DNA of 64,000 nt from Sphaerotilus montanus (GTDB lineage Bacteria; Pseudomonadota; Gammaproteobacteria; Burkholderiales; Burkholderiaceae_C), in the NCBI RefSeq assembly GCF_013410775.1, contig NZ_JACCFH010000001.1:3844001-3908000 (forward strand), read 5' to 3'. The notes below the pieces were generated by a model. That model saw only the letters and a list, made by a program, of their open reading frames with translations, ran no database searches and was not told the DNA's origin. The translations under genes and the position numbers were made by a program. This document shows positions 8,968-18,776 of this stretch, in pieces (position 1 is the first letter of the stretch; each line of letters starts with the position of its first letter).

Positions 8968-9235
8968 TGTTTCATTGATCCTTGCGCTGGCCTCCGGAAT
9001 AGACACATCTACCGTTTGTCACGTCCGATGGTCACTCCCGGGAGACCCGTGGATGAAGGGTGTACTTCCGACGGCTATTTTGCTGTCTCGCCCGCGGATA
9101 CCTTCGTCTGAGTATTCCACACCACGGATGGCGCGTCCAAGTCATCTGCGTACTAAATCGCGCTCAGTTGTGCCTACCGTCGCAATTCTTGAAGGAAGGC
9201 TACGGTTTGGTCCACATCGTGCCGACAACGTCCCC

Positions 9236-9955
9236 ATGCGCGTTGTTGTACCTGTGTCACGGTCTGTAACAGTACCCCCCAGCAAGGGGGGTGTCTGGAC
9301 ACGCGCCTGGTTCACCTGGATCCTGTTGGTGACCGGTTTGTGCGTCGTGCCTGCTGTGGCGCTGGCGTGGGAGGCCGACCGCCTGTTGCAATTGGCCACC
9401 CGGCATGGCGGCCAGACGCTCCACCTGGCGCAGTCGCTGAACGAGATGATTCACCAGGTGTCGCGCCAGGACGACGACATCCGCCTGCAGGCCATCAACC
9501 AGTTCTTCAACCGGCGCCTGCTGTTTCGCGAAGACATCGAGACGTGGGGCCAGATCGATTACTGGGCCAGTCCCCTCGAATTCATGGAAAAGGGACAGGG
9601 GGATTGCGAGGATTACGCGATCGGCAAGTATTTCTCCCTCATCGCTTCGGGCATGCCGCCGACGCGCCTGCGTCTCGTCTACGTCAAGGCCATTTTCGGT
9701 GGACAGGCTTCGTTGCAGCAGGCGCACATGGTGCTGGCGTACTACCCGAGTTCCGGCGCGGATCCGCTCATCCTGGACAACCTGATCGGGGACATCCGGC
9801 CAGCGTCCCGGCGCCCGGACCTCATTCCGGTGTTCAGTTTCAATTCGGAAGGTCTCTGGCAAGGGACCCAGGGCCCGGGGGCTGGCGACGCTGTGGCGCG
9901 CCTGTCCCGGTGGCGCGAAGTGCTGGTCAAAGCAAGAGATCAGGGGTTCCTGTGA
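9236..9955 (+). CDS. lapG: LapG-type periplasmic cysteine protease (bacterial transglutaminase-like)
   Basis: A 239-residue homologue of LapG, which cuts the N-terminus of LapA-type adhesins and releases cells from surfaces. A membrane-spanning signal (WILLVTGLCVVPAVALAWEA, about 28-47) is followed by the catalytic domain. The Cys-His-Asp triad is visible as C124 in QGDCEDYAIGKY, H164 in QAHMVLAYY and D181 in LILDNLIGD, so the enzyme looks active. The family is calcium dependent and is held inactive by c-di-GMP-bound LapD. The start is uncertain: ATG at 9236 has no clear Shine-Dalgarno, and a strong ACCCCCC/GGGGGGT hairpin lies in the first codons. It ends 22 bp before lapD. Confidence 0.88.
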   Translation: MRVVVPVSRSVTVPPSKGGVWTRAWFTWILLVTGLCVVPAVALAWEADRLLQLATRHGGQTLHLAQSLNEMIHQVSRQDDDIRLQAINQFFNRRLLFREDIETWGQIDYWASPLEFMEKGQGDCEDYAIGKYFSLIASGMPPTRLRLVYVKAIFGGQASLQQAHMVLAYYPSSGADPLILDNLIGDIRPASRRPDLIPVFSFNSEGLWQGTQGPGAGDAVARLSRWREVLVKARDQGFL

Positions 9956-9977
9956 ACAAATCAAAAAAGGAGTCGGC

Positions 9978-11894
9978 ATGTCGCTGATTCGACAAATCTG
10001 GATATTGATCGTCGGCACGATCCTGCTGTCCTGCGCCGGAAGTGTGCTGGTGTCGGTCTGGACGGCCCGGAATTCGCTGGAAACCCAGTTGTCGGTGAAA
10101 AACAATGACAACGCCCAGTCGCTGGCGCTGTCTCTGTCGCACCAGGGCGATGATCCGGCACTGCTCGGGATCGCGATTTCGGCGCAGTTTGATACCGGAC
10201 ATTACCAGTCCATCATTCTGCGGGCGCCGGATGGAACGACACGGTACTCCCGCGTCTCGGGCGAGGTTCAGAGCCCGGCTCCTGCGTGGTTCGTCCACCT
10301 GGTGCCGATCCGGCCCACGGCGGGTCTGGGGCAGGTGCTCAATGGCTGGGCGCAGATCGGCACGCTCGAGGTCGTCAGCCAGTCGGCCTACGCCTACGCG
10401 GGACTCTGGTCTGCCTGCGTCAGCATCACGCTGTGGACCTTTGCCATCGGGCTGGTTGCTGCGACGCTGGGCCATCTCGCGGTGCGGCGTCTGAGGCGGC
10501 AGCTCGACGAGGTGGTGCAGCAGGCGGATGCCCTGACCCAGCGCCGTTTCGTGCGCGTGAAGGAGCCCCGCACGCCCGAGCTGCGCCGTGTGGCGCAGGC
10601 CATGAACCAGATGGTGGCCCGGATCAACCAGATCTTCTCCGAGCAGGCCGAGCAGGTGGACCAGTTGCGTGTGCAGGCCAGCTGCGACCCGCTGACCGGT
10701 ATTTCGCACCGGCGCCATTTCCTGGCCAGTTTCGAGGCGCACCTGGGCCGCGAGGACTCGTCGGCATCGGCGCAGCTGGTGCTGGTGCGCGTGCGGCGCC
10801 TGGCGGACGTCAACCGCACGCTGGGCCACCAGCGCACCGACCAGATGCTGCGCTCCATCGCCCACGCGCTGGGCGAGTCGAACCAGAACGGGGCGGCGGT
10901 CACCTGTTTCGGTCGGCTCAATGGTGCGGACTTCGCGGTGGTGTACCCGCATGCCACCGAGCGCGATGACCAGGCGGTCGAGCTGCTCGAACGGTTGCGC
11001 CAGTGCCTGGCCGACACCCCGGGTGTCGCGGTGGTGGTGTCGTCGGTCGGGTGCCGGATCGGCATGCCGATGACCGAGCTGCTGGCCAAGGCCGACATGG
11101 GGCTGGCGGAAGCCGAGTCCAAGGGCGATTTCGTCTACATCGCGAACGGGCTGGAGCCCGCGCCGTTGCAAGGTGGTGAGGACACCTGGCGCCGGGCGCT
11201 GCAGGCGACGCTGCTGGCGGCACGGGTCCAGCTGATGCAGTTCCCCGTGAGCGACCGGATGGGCGATCTGGTGCACATGGAGTGCCCCATGCGGCTGCAG
11301 CTGGAAAACAACGGACCTTTCGAGCCGGCGGCCCGCTGGCTGCCGTTTGCACTGCGCACGGGCATGAGCTGCGATGTGGACATGGCGGCCGTGGCGCTGG
11401 CGGTCACGGCGATCGCGTCCGACGGCAAGCCGCGCGGCGTGAACCTGTCACCGCAGTCGCTGGCGCATCCGCAGTTCCTGCCGCGTCTGCGCGAGCGGAT
11501 CGTGGCGGCCGGTGCGTCGGCACGGAATCTGTGGGTCGAGGTGGACGAATCGGCGCTGGAGCGCCACCCGGAAGCGCTGGTCGAGCTGTGTCGGCAACTG
11601 CGCCCGCATGGCGTGCACCTGGGGCTGGAGCATGCCGGCGACCGGTTGTCCTCGATCGGGTTGTTGCTGGAGCCCGGGCTCGACTACGTGAAGATCTCGT
11701 CGAGCTGGGCGAGCGGGGTCCGGCACGACACGGCACGCCGCAGCTGGCTGCGCAGTTCGGTGGCGATGCTGCACGGGGTGGGCCTGAAGGTGTTCGTCGA
11801 AGGGGTGCAGGACGCCGAGGACCTGCCGGAGCTGTGGGCCTGCGGTGTGGACGGGGTCACCGGACCTGCCGTGAAACTGCCCGAAGCGGGCTGA
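9978..11894 (+). CDS. lapD: LapD-type c-di-GMP receptor (degenerate GGDEF-EAL, HAMP, periplasmic domain)
   Basis: A 638-residue inner-membrane receptor. TM1 (IWILIVGTILLSCAGSVLVS) is followed by a LapD/MoxY-type periplasmic domain, TM2 (about 144-165), a HAMP region and tandem GGDEF-EAL. Both output domains are degenerate: GGDEF reads RLNGADF (313-319) and the EAL motif reads ECPMRL (435-440). It should therefore bind rather than make or cleave c-di-GMP. In the known system, ligand-bound LapD sequesters LapG and protects the adhesin. AAGGAG lies a few bases before the ATG. It follows lapG by 22 bp, so the two are probably one transcript. Confidence 0.92.
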   Translation: MSLIRQIWILIVGTILLSCAGSVLVSVWTARNSLETQLSVKNNDNAQSLALSLSHQGDDPALLGIAISAQFDTGHYQSIILRAPDGTTRYSRVSGEVQSPAPAWFVHLVPIRPTAGLGQVLNGWAQIGTLEVVSQSAYAYAGLWSACVSITLWTFAIGLVAATLGHLAVRRLRRQLDEVVQQADALTQRRFVRVKEPRTPELRRVAQAMNQMVARINQIFSEQAEQVDQLRVQASCDPLTGISHRRHFLASFEAHLGREDSSASAQLVLVRVRRLADVNRTLGHQRTDQMLRSIAHALGESNQNGAAVTCFGRLNGADFAVVYPHATERDDQAVELLERLRQCLADTPGVAVVVSSVGCRIGMPMTELLAKADMGLAEAESKGDFVYIANGLEPAPLQGGEDTWRRALQATLLAARVQLMQFPVSDRMGDLVHMECPMRLQLENNGPFEPAARWLPFALRTGMSCDVDMAAVALAVTAIASDGKPRGVNLSPQSLAHPQFLPRLRERIVAAGASARNLWVEVDESALERHPEALVELCRQLRPHGVHLGLEHAGDRLSSIGLLLEPGLDYVKISSSWASGVRHDTARRSWLRSSVAMLHGVGLKVFVEGVQDAEDLPELWACGVDGVTGPAVKLPEAG

Positions 11895-11911
11895 AACCGA
11901 CCTGCCCACAA

Positions 11912-11954
11912 CAGGAAAGCCGCCCCGGCTGTCATGGCCGGGGCGGCTTTCCTG
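11912..11954. terminator. Bidirectional terminator between lapD and lapA
   Basis: A perfect 18-bp inverted repeat, with left arm GGAAAGCCGCCCCGGC at 11914-11929 and its complement at 11937-11952 plus two more pairs outside. It lies between the convergent lapD and lapA stops and probably ends both transcripts. Confidence 0.75.
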
Positions 11955-11990
11955 CTTGCAGCCGCCCGCCGGGCGGCGGTCAGATGGGTC

Positions 11991-14900
11991 TCAAGGATCG
12001 ACGATCAGTTTGCCCTGCGTCAGCATCTTGCTGATGATGTCGGCGTCCGTTGCCGCGGTGTCCAGACCCAGCGAGGTCCGCAGATCGACGCCGGTCAGCA
12101 CGATGGCCTGGTCTTCCGCAGCGGCGCTGTAGGTGCCACCGGTGAACGACCCGTTCGCGCTGACGTGGATGGTGGTCGATGCCGTGCTGCCGCTGCCGGA
12201 GAAGGTGAACTCCAGGTAGTTCTGCAGCGTGCTGGTGTTCTCGCCAGCGAGCAGGTCGCGCAGGTCGATGATGTCGCCGCCGTCGGCGGGCAGGCTGGTG
12301 TTGAAGTCGGTGATGGTGTCGACGGCGGGGGCGCCGCTGGTGCCCTGGTCGCTCAGCGTCCAGGCGAAGACATCCGATCCCACGCCGCCGGTGAGCACAT
12401 CGTTGCCTTGGCCGCCGGTGAGGGTGTCGTTGCCATCGCCGCCGACCAGGGTGTCGTTGCCCCAGCCGCCGAACAGGGCGTCGTTGCCGAGCAGTCCGGA
12501 CAGGTTGTCGTTGCCGTCCCCGCCGATCATGTAGTCGTTGCCAGCACTGCCGACGAGGATGTCGTCGCTGCTGTTGCCGACGTGGGTCGCCGTGGGAACG
12601 TTCTCGCTGTTGACCACCGACGAGGTGGACGTGCCGACATTGACGACGATCTGGGCGTGCTGCGTGTCGCCGTCCTTGTCTGCGACGACGTAGGAGAGTA
12701 CCTCGGTCTGCGTGGCCATTGCCAGGCTGGCCGGCACACGGTATTCATAGCTGCCGTCGTCCAGATCGATATAGAACTTGCCGCCTGCACTGGTTGTGAC
12801 CACCAGCGTCTTGGTGGCCAAGACGTAGGCGTAATGGCCGGTTCCACCACTCACGGTAATGGGGTTACTGCTGCTATTGGCGGTGTCATAGGCATACGTC
12901 ACGCCATCAACGGTCACCGACTGGACATTGCCCTTGTCGGCGCCGACCTGGCCGCCCGCACGGAAGGTGCCGCCCGCACTAAGGTCACCGGACGGAATCG
13001 GCACAGTGTTTTTCAGCACCGCACTGAGTTGGGCAAGGTCAGTGACCACGACTGCATTGGCCTCGCTGCCTCCAGTCGTCGTGCCATTCCATGCCACTGG
13101 ATCCAGCTTGGACTGACCAACACCGTCGGCGATGCCGATGGCGTAGGAGGTGATGTTGTTGGTGTTGAGGAATGTCTTCCATGATGACTCCTCGGATGGG
13201 TTCATTCCTTCGCTGCCGGCCGGGCGGTTGGGATTTCCATCCGAGAGGAAATATGCAACGGTTTGAGCGGCGGGCAAACTGCCTGCCGTACCGAAGGCGG
13301 CGGTAGCAGCCGCGATGGCTACGTCATAGTTTGTGATGCCGCCTGGAATTCCGTTCACTGTGGAGATGGCGTCCAGCACCAGCTTGGCTTGCGCGAGCGT
13401 GAGCCACGCGTTGCCCTGGTCGGTGGCCGCATTGGCGAAGGACACCAGACGCACCCGGACGCTGCCGAACTCGCTGTAGGCCTCCATCAGGTTGTTGATG
13501 GCAGCCTTGGCCACATCCAGCCGGGTCTGTCCTGCCAGCACACCTGTTTCGATGTTGGTCAGCATCGAGCCTGAGGTGTCCAGCGTGATGAGCAGATTGG
13601 TGTCCTGCAGCTTGACGCTGCTGGTTTGCGTCACCAGTGCGGCGGGAGAGTCGTCTTCAATGCGCACGCTGACCGTGCCTGGACTGCTGAGCACGCCGTC
13701 GCTGACGACGACTCCGAAATCCAGTTGCAGCGAATCCTCGCCTGCCGAGGGATGGTCGATCTGGCCCAGCAGTTTTACGGTGTAGGCCCCTGTGTTGTCG
13801 ATTGTTGCGGTAAGAATCTCCGGACCGCTGTCCGCGCGTCCTACGAGCGTCTGTGTGCCTTGTCCGGTCCAGGAAATGCCAATGCCGTTTTGCGTGTAAT
13901 TCGCCGTGACCGGCGACCACACCACCGTCATCGGACTGCCTTCGACGTCGCTCAGACCGATCTGTCCGGTGTTGACGACCAGATTGGTGGTGTCGACGTT
14001 GCCGGTCGTGTCGGCCAGACCGCCGGTCAGCCCTTCCTCGGACAGCGGCGTCACGGCGCCAGCCGTCACGATCGGTGCGTCGTTGACCGGGTTGATGGTC
14101 AGCGTCAGCGTGCCGTTCACCGGGTTGGCGCCGTCCGTCACCGTGTAGGTGATGACCGGCACCGGTCCGTCGTAGTTGGGCAGCGGGTTGAAGGTGTAGA
14201 CGCCGGTCGGCGCGATCGTGATGGTGCCGACGCCAGGGATGGTGGCCGTCGTGCCCGGCACATAGGGTGTGCCGCCGACGCTGAAGCCGGTGACGGTCAG
14301 CGGGTCGCCGTTGGCATCGGTGTCGTTGGTCAGGACCGAGCCGGTGATCGGCGTGTCCTCGTCACCGCGGCCGGTGTCGGGGAGTGCCACGGGCGCGACG
14401 TCATCGTCCGCGATGGTGGCCGTGCCCGTGCTGGTGGGCGACCGCGTGGCGCCTGCGGTGGTGGTGGCGGTCAGCGTGAAGGCTTCCGAGGGCTCGATCG
14501 CCTTGTCGTTGTTCAATGGCGTGCGCACCAGCAGCGTCGTGGTGTTCGGCGCGAAGGTGGCGGTGGTGGCGTCCACCCAGGTTGCGCCGCCGTCGATCGA
14601 CACCTGCAGGTTGTTCCCGCCGGTGCTGCCGTAGTCCACGCCCAGGCCCTTGGCGCTGCCGTCGGTCAGCGCCAGACCCACGGTGGTGGCGGTGGTGGAC
14701 GGGTTGCTCAGGGTCAGCGTGAACACCGCATGGCCGCCAGCGAGGTTTTCCACCACGGTCGGGCTGTCGATGGTCAGGCTCGGCGTGTCGTTGTCGGGTG
14801 TCACGCCGGGCGGGACCGGGCCGGTGCCGTCGTCCTTGATCGTACCCAGCCCGATGCCATCGGCGATGGTGGCATTGGCCGGCGCAGACAGGTTGATGGT

Positions 14901-17900
14901 GAAGGTTTCGCTGCCTTCGTAGACGATGTCGTTCAGGATGGGAACGGTGATGGTCTGGCTGGTCTGGCCGGGAGCGAAGGTCAGCGTATCCGCCACGGCG
15001 GTGTAGTCCAGACCGGCCGTGGCGGTGCCGTCGGCGCTTGCATAGGCGATCGTCACCGGCATCTTGGCGGCGTTGGTGAGCGTGACCGTGAAGGTGGCGG
15101 TGCCCGCGGCTTCGTTGACGACGACGTCGTTGATCGACGCGGCCGGGGTGTCGTTGTCCGGGGTGACGCCGGGCGGGACCGGGCCGGTGCCATCGTCCAG
15201 GATGGTGCCGACGCCGGTGCCGTCCTTCGTGCTGTCCACGCCCGCGCCCGCGGCGGTCACGGTGGCATTGGTCGGGTCGGTCAGCACGATCTGGAAGGTT
15301 TCCGCACCTTCATAGACGGTGTCGTTCTTCAGTGGCACGTCGATGGTCTTGCTCAGTTCGCCCGGAGCGAAGGTCAGCGTGCCCAGCACGGCGTCGTAGT
15401 CGAAGCCCGCTTCGGCCGTGCCGTTGACGCTGCTGTACTTGACGGTGACCGGCAGGTCGGACGGGTTGGACAGCGTCACCGTGAAGCTGGCCTTCGAGGC
15501 GGCTTCGTTGACCTGCACGTCGTTGATGGTGACCAGCGGGCGGTCGTCGTCCGGCGTGACGCCGGGCGGGACGGGGCCGGTGCCGTCATCCTTGATCGTG
15601 CCCAGACCAAGCGGATCGCCGAGGACGACGTTGCTGCTGGGGTTGTTCAGGGTGACGTCGAAGGTCTCGCTGCCTTCATAGACGGTGTCGTTCAGGATGG
15701 GAACGGTGATCGACTTGCTGGTCTCGCCCGGCGCGAAGGTCAGGGTTCCGGTGGTGGCGCTGTAGTCGAGACCGGCTTTGGCGGTGCCGTCGGAGGTCGC
15801 GAAGCCCAGGGTGATCGGCGTGGTGGCCGTGCCGGCCAGGGTCACGGTGAAGGTGGCCGTGCCGGCACCTTCGTTGACGATCACGTCGTTGACGGTGGCG
15901 CGCGGCCGGTCGTCGGTGGGCGTGACGCCGGGCGGCACGGTGCCGGTGCCGTCGTCCATGATGGTGCCGATGCCGGTGTCGTCGGCGATGAGGGCGTTGA
16001 CGCTCGGGCTGGTGAGCTGGATCTTGAAGGTCTCCGCACCTTCATAGACCAGATCGTCGGTGATGGGGACGGAGATGGTCCTGGTCAGCTCGCCCGGGGC
16101 GAAGGTCAGCGTGCCGGAGACGGCGCCGTAGTCGCTGCCACTGGTGGCGGTGTCGTTGACGCTGGCGTAGCGGACCGTGACGGCGGTCGAGGACGCGCTG
16201 GACAGCGTCACGGTGAAAGTGGCGGTGCCGGTGGCTTCGTTGACCGTCTGGTCGTCGATGCGCAGCGTCGGCAGGTCGTAGACGGTGGCGGTGCCGGTGG
16301 CGCTGGCATTGGAGGTGCCGTCCGCCGGTGCCGTGGTCGTGGCCTTGAGCGTGAAGGTCTCGCCGCTGTCGTCGAGTGCATCGGCGACCAGCGGGGTGCG
16401 CACCAGCACGCTGGTCTTGCCGGCGGCGAAGGTGGCGGTGGTGGCGTCGGTCCAGGTGGTGCCACCGTCGGTGGAGACCTGCAGATTGCCGGCACCGGCG
16501 CTGCCGTAGTCCACGCCGCCGCCCTTGGCGGTTCCGTCGGCCAGCGCCAGCGCGACCGTGGTGGCCAGGCCCGAGGCCTTGTCCAGTGTCACGTTGAAGA
16601 CCGCAAAGCCGGAGGTCTCGGGCAGGTTCAGGTCGGTGACGGCGAGTTTGGGGGCGTCCTTGTTGACGCCATCGTCGAGCAGCCCGTCGTCGGCGATTTC
16701 CGTGAGCACGCTGGCATGCGCGGTGTCGATGACCGTGCCGGCGGGCGCTGCCAGCTGGACGGTGAAGGCTTCCTTGCCCTCCAGCACGTCGTCATTGGTG
16801 ATCGGCACCAGAACCGTCTTGCTGGTTTCGCCAGGGGCAAACGTCAGCACCTGGTTCACGGCGGTGTAGTCGCTGCCCGCCAGGGCGACGCCTTCGACGG
16901 TCTTGACCGTGACGCTCACGGGGACGGTGGCCGCATGGTTCAGCGTGACCGTGTAGGTGGCGTTGCCGATGGCCTCGTCGACGGCTGCAGGGCCGGCGAT
17001 CGACACGAGCGGGACGTCCTCGATGGTGCCGGTGCCGTACACGGGGGCCGGGTCGGCGGGTGCCTTGACATCGAGGAAGATGGTTTCGCTGGTTTCCGGA
17101 TCCGAGTCCGGCAGCGTCGGCACCCGCACGATGAGCGTGTCGGTGCCCGGCGGGACGGTGACCTTGCCGTCCGTGACCGTGGTGAAGGTCTTGCCGCCGT
17201 CGAAGGAGACTTCCAGCGGGCCGGTGTCCGCGCCCACGGTGCCGGAGCCGGAGCGTGGCGTCACGTCGAGCACGGTCGGCGTGGTGGAGGTGGTGGTCAG
17301 CGTGATGGTGAAATCCAGCGGCTCGCCTTCCCGGGCCGCCGGGCTGGAGACGGTGCCGACACGCGGCCGGTCGTCGTCGGTGCCACCGGTGCCGCGACCG
17401 TCGTCCTGGATCGTGCCGAGCACGTCCGGGGTCGGCAGGCCGGCGTTGACCGGTTCGCTCAGGGTGAGCTTGAAGGTCTCGTCACCTTCGTAGACCGTGT
17501 CGTTCAGGATGGGGACCGCGATGGTCTTGCTCGTCTCGCCCGGTGCGAAGGTGATCAGCCCCGTCACCGGGGTGTAGTCGGCGCCACCGGTCGCTGTGCC
17601 GTCTGCCGTGGTGTAGCGCACCGTGACGGGCTCCTTCGACGCATTGGACAGCGTCACGGTGAACACGGCCTGTCCGGCCCCTTCATTGACGGTGACGGGG
17701 TTCACGGCCTGGATGTAGGGCAGCTGGTCGACGATGGTCGCCACGCCGACCGGGTCCGCGACGTTGACGTTGCCGGCCAGCAGCGTGGTCGTCAGGGTGA
17801 AGCCCTCGTCGGGCTCGTAGGTGGAGTCGCTGGTGATCGGCGTGCGCACCAGGGCGCTCTGCATCCCCGCCGGGATCGTCACGCTGGTCGCCGGGGTCCA

Positions 17901-18569
17901 GGTCGCGCCGTTGTCGAGCGAGACTTCCAGGTTCTGCGGGGTGCCGGCGGTGCCGTAGTCGATGCCGCCGCCCTGGGCCGTGCCGTCCGTCAGGGCCAGG
18001 CCGAGCGTGGTGGCGCTGTCGGAGCTGCGTGCGAGCGTGACGGTGAAGACCGCGTGGCCAGCGTCTTCCTTGACCGTCACATCGGCCACCGACGCGACCG
18101 GCGCTGCCAGCCCGGTTCCCGTCACGCTGGCCGCCGCATTGCTTGCGCGCTCGGCCGCGGAGAAGTCGAAGTCCGCGGGGCTGACCACCTCGATGACCCG
18201 CCCGACCCGTTCCGCGCCGTTGAGCGAGCCGTCCTCGCCACCGGACAGGCCGGTGCCGGTCGGCTCCAGGCCGTCACGGTCCACCGGCACGCGGGCCAGG
18301 CGATCGCCTTCGGCCTCCAGTTGCACGATGCCGTTCTGCGAGGTCAGGATCACATAGCCCTTGCGGACCATCTCGCCGACCTTCAGCTCGCGCACGGTGC
18401 CGTCCGGCGTGCGCACGACGGCGTCGCCCCAGATCCCCACGACCATGCCCTCCGGCAGGCGGGCCGGCACATAGTTCGGATCCAGCGTCAGGCGCTGCAG
18501 GCTCTGCAGCAGGCCGGCCTTGCCGGAGAGCAGGGCCGATTTCAGGGTCGGAGCTTGGGTGGCAGCCAT
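11991..18569 (-). CDS. lapA: LapA-like giant type I-secreted adhesin (retention module, Calx-beta repeats, vWA, RTX)
   Basis: A 2192-residue secreted adhesin. Residues 1-150 match a LapA-type retention module (PEGMVVGIWGDAVVRTPDG; GYVILTSQNGIVQLEAEG) that holds the protein in the TolC pore. Alanine-rich SNAAAS at about 143-148 is the likely LapG cleavage region. About ten Calx-beta-like repeats span 160-1390 (VNEGAGTATFTVTL type). A cadherin/VCBS-like segment follows (DEDTPITGSVLTNDTDANGD, about 1400-1500). Then comes a von Willebrand A domain with the MIDAS motif DTSGSM near 1662. RTX nonapeptides (GGDGNDTL type, about 2003-2066) and a C-terminal type I secretion signal end the protein. It is encoded alone, after the lapBC terminator and convergent with lapD. 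Confidence 0.93.
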   Translation of the reverse strand: MAATQAPTLKSALLSGKAGLLQSLQRLTLDPNYVPARLPEGMVVGIWGDAVVRTPDGTVRELKVGEMVRKGYVILTSQNGIVQLEAEGDRLARVPVDRDGLEPTGTGLSGGEDGSLNGAERVGRVIEVVSPADFDFSAAERASNAAASVTGTGLAAPVASVADVTVKEDAGHAVFTVTLARSSDSATTLGLALTDGTAQGGGIDYGTAGTPQNLEVSLDNGATWTPATSVTIPAGMQSALVRTPITSDSTYEPDEGFTLTTTLLAGNVNVADPVGVATIVDQLPYIQAVNPVTVNEGAGQAVFTVTLSNASKEPVTVRYTTADGTATGGADYTPVTGLITFAPGETSKTIAVPILNDTVYEGDETFKLTLSEPVNAGLPTPDVLGTIQDDGRGTGGTDDDRPRVGTVSSPAAREGEPLDFTITLTTTSTTPTVLDVTPRSGSGTVGADTGPLEVSFDGGKTFTTVTDGKVTVPPGTDTLIVRVPTLPDSDPETSETIFLDVKAPADPAPVYGTGTIEDVPLVSIAGPAAVDEAIGNATYTVTLNHAATVPVSVTVKTVEGVALAGSDYTAVNQVLTFAPGETSKTVLVPITNDDVLEGKEAFTVQLAAPAGTVIDTAHASVLTEIADDGLLDDGVNKDAPKLAVTDLNLPETSGFAVFNVTLDKASGLATTVALALADGTAKGGGVDYGSAGAGNLQVSTDGGTTWTDATTATFAAGKTSVLVRTPLVADALDDSGETFTLKATTTAPADGTSNASATGTATVYDLPTLRIDDQTVNEATGTATFTVTLSSASSTAVTVRYASVNDTATSGSDYGAVSGTLTFAPGELTRTISVPITDDLVYEGAETFKIQLTSPSVNALIADDTGIGTIMDDGTGTVPPGVTPTDDRPRATVNDVIVNEGAGTATFTVTLAGTATTPITLGFATSDGTAKAGLDYSATTGTLTFAPGETSKSITVPILNDTVYEGSETFDVTLNNPSSNVVLGDPLGLGTIKDDGTGPVPPGVTPDDDRPLVTINDVQVNEAASKASFTVTLSNPSDLPVTVKYSSVNGTAEAGFDYDAVLGTLTFAPGELSKTIDVPLKNDTVYEGAETFQIVLTDPTNATVTAAGAGVDSTKDGTGVGTILDDGTGPVPPGVTPDNDTPAASINDVVVNEAAGTATFTVTLTNAAKMPVTIAYASADGTATAGLDYTAVADTLTFAPGQTSQTITVPILNDIVYEGSETFTINLSAPANATIADGIGLGTIKDDGTGPVPPGVTPDNDTPSLTIDSPTVVENLAGGHAVFTLTLSNPSTTATTVGLALTDGSAKGLGVDYGSTGGNNLQVSIDGGATWVDATTATFAPNTTTLLVRTPLNNDKAIEPSEAFTLTATTTAGATRSPTSTGTATIADDDVAPVALPDTGRGDEDTPITGSVLTNDTDANGDPLTVTGFSVGGTPYVPGTTATIPGVGTITIAPTGVYTFNPLPNYDGPVPVITYTVTDGANPVNGTLTLTINPVNDAPIVTAGAVTPLSEEGLTGGLADTTGNVDTTNLVVNTGQIGLSDVEGSPMTVVWSPVTANYTQNGIGISWTGQGTQTLVGRADSGPEILTATIDNTGAYTVKLLGQIDHPSAGEDSLQLDFGVVVSDGVLSSPGTVSVRIEDDSPAALVTQTSSVKLQDTNLLITLDTSGSMLTNIETGVLAGQTRLDVAKAAINNLMEAYSEFGSVRVRLVSFANAATDQGNAWLTLAQAKLVLDAISTVNGIPGGITNYDVAIAAATAAFGTAGSLPAAQTVAYFLSDGNPNRPAGSEGMNPSEESSWKTFLNTNNITSYAIGIADGVGQSKLDPVAWNGTTTGGSEANAVVVTDLAQLSAVLKNTVPIPSGDLSAGGTFRAGGQVGADKGNVQSVTVDGVTYAYDTANSSSNPITVSGGTGHYAYVLATKTLVVTTSAGGKFYIDLDDGSYEYRVPASLAMATQTEVLSYVVADKDGDTQHAQIVVNVGTSTSSVVNSENVPTATHVGNSSDDILVGSAGNDYMIGGDGNDNLSGLLGNDALFGGWGNDTLVGGDGNDTLTGGQGNDVLTGGVGSDVFAWTLSDQGTSGAPAVDTITDFNTSLPADGGDIIDLRDLLAGENTSTLQNYLEFTFSGSGSTASTTIHVSANGSFTGGTYSAAAEDQAIVLTGVDLRTSLGLDTAATDADIISKMLTQGKLIVDP
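14790..15965. repeat. Recurrent near-identical linker repeats within lapA
   Basis: The linker peptide DDGTGPVPPGVTPD (or VPPGVTPT) recurs four times between Calx-beta domains. The DNA is nearly identical each time around GTGACGCCGGGCGGGAC on the plus strand, near 14801, 15161, 15557 and 15927. Such conserved linkers among more diverged domains suggest repeat gain and loss by recombination. Confidence 0.75.
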
Positions 18570-18724
18570 GGGGGATCTTTCAGTTCGACGAGGCGATCTC
18601 GCCAGAATAGAGCAAACCGGGTTTCACTAACGCATCAAATGCGTCAATAAACGTGATTTGATTCACTCGGAAATGCATTCCGGCAAGGATAACGAAGCCG
18701 GTGCGGTACCAGTGTCGGGTGCAA

Positions 18725-18750
18725 GAAAAAGCCCCTCGATCGAGGGGCTT
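18725..18750 (-). terminator. Intrinsic terminator after lapC
   Basis: The perfect palindrome AGCCCCTCGATCGAGGGGCT (18730-18749) is followed by TTTTT when read on the minus strand. It lies just past the lapC stop and before the lapA start, so lapBC and lapA probably have separate transcripts. Confidence 0.82.
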
Positions 18751-18776
18751 GGTGCTGGAAAAATGATGAATTCGTG

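Noticed and set aside
8968-9235. c-di-GMP riboswitch between the TolC-like gene and lapG
   Set aside because: I could not find the conserved GEMM core; the region only shows promoter-like DNA.
14790-15965. Regular DNA repeats that could suggest a CRISPR-like array
   Set aside because: They are in-frame linkers between protein domains, spaced by about 360-390 bp of coding sequence.
13626-18650. A 1674-codon ORF antisense to the adhesin gene
   Set aside because: Its repeats mirror the Calx-beta repeats of lapA and it has no domain or ribosome site; an artefact of repeated high-GC codons.
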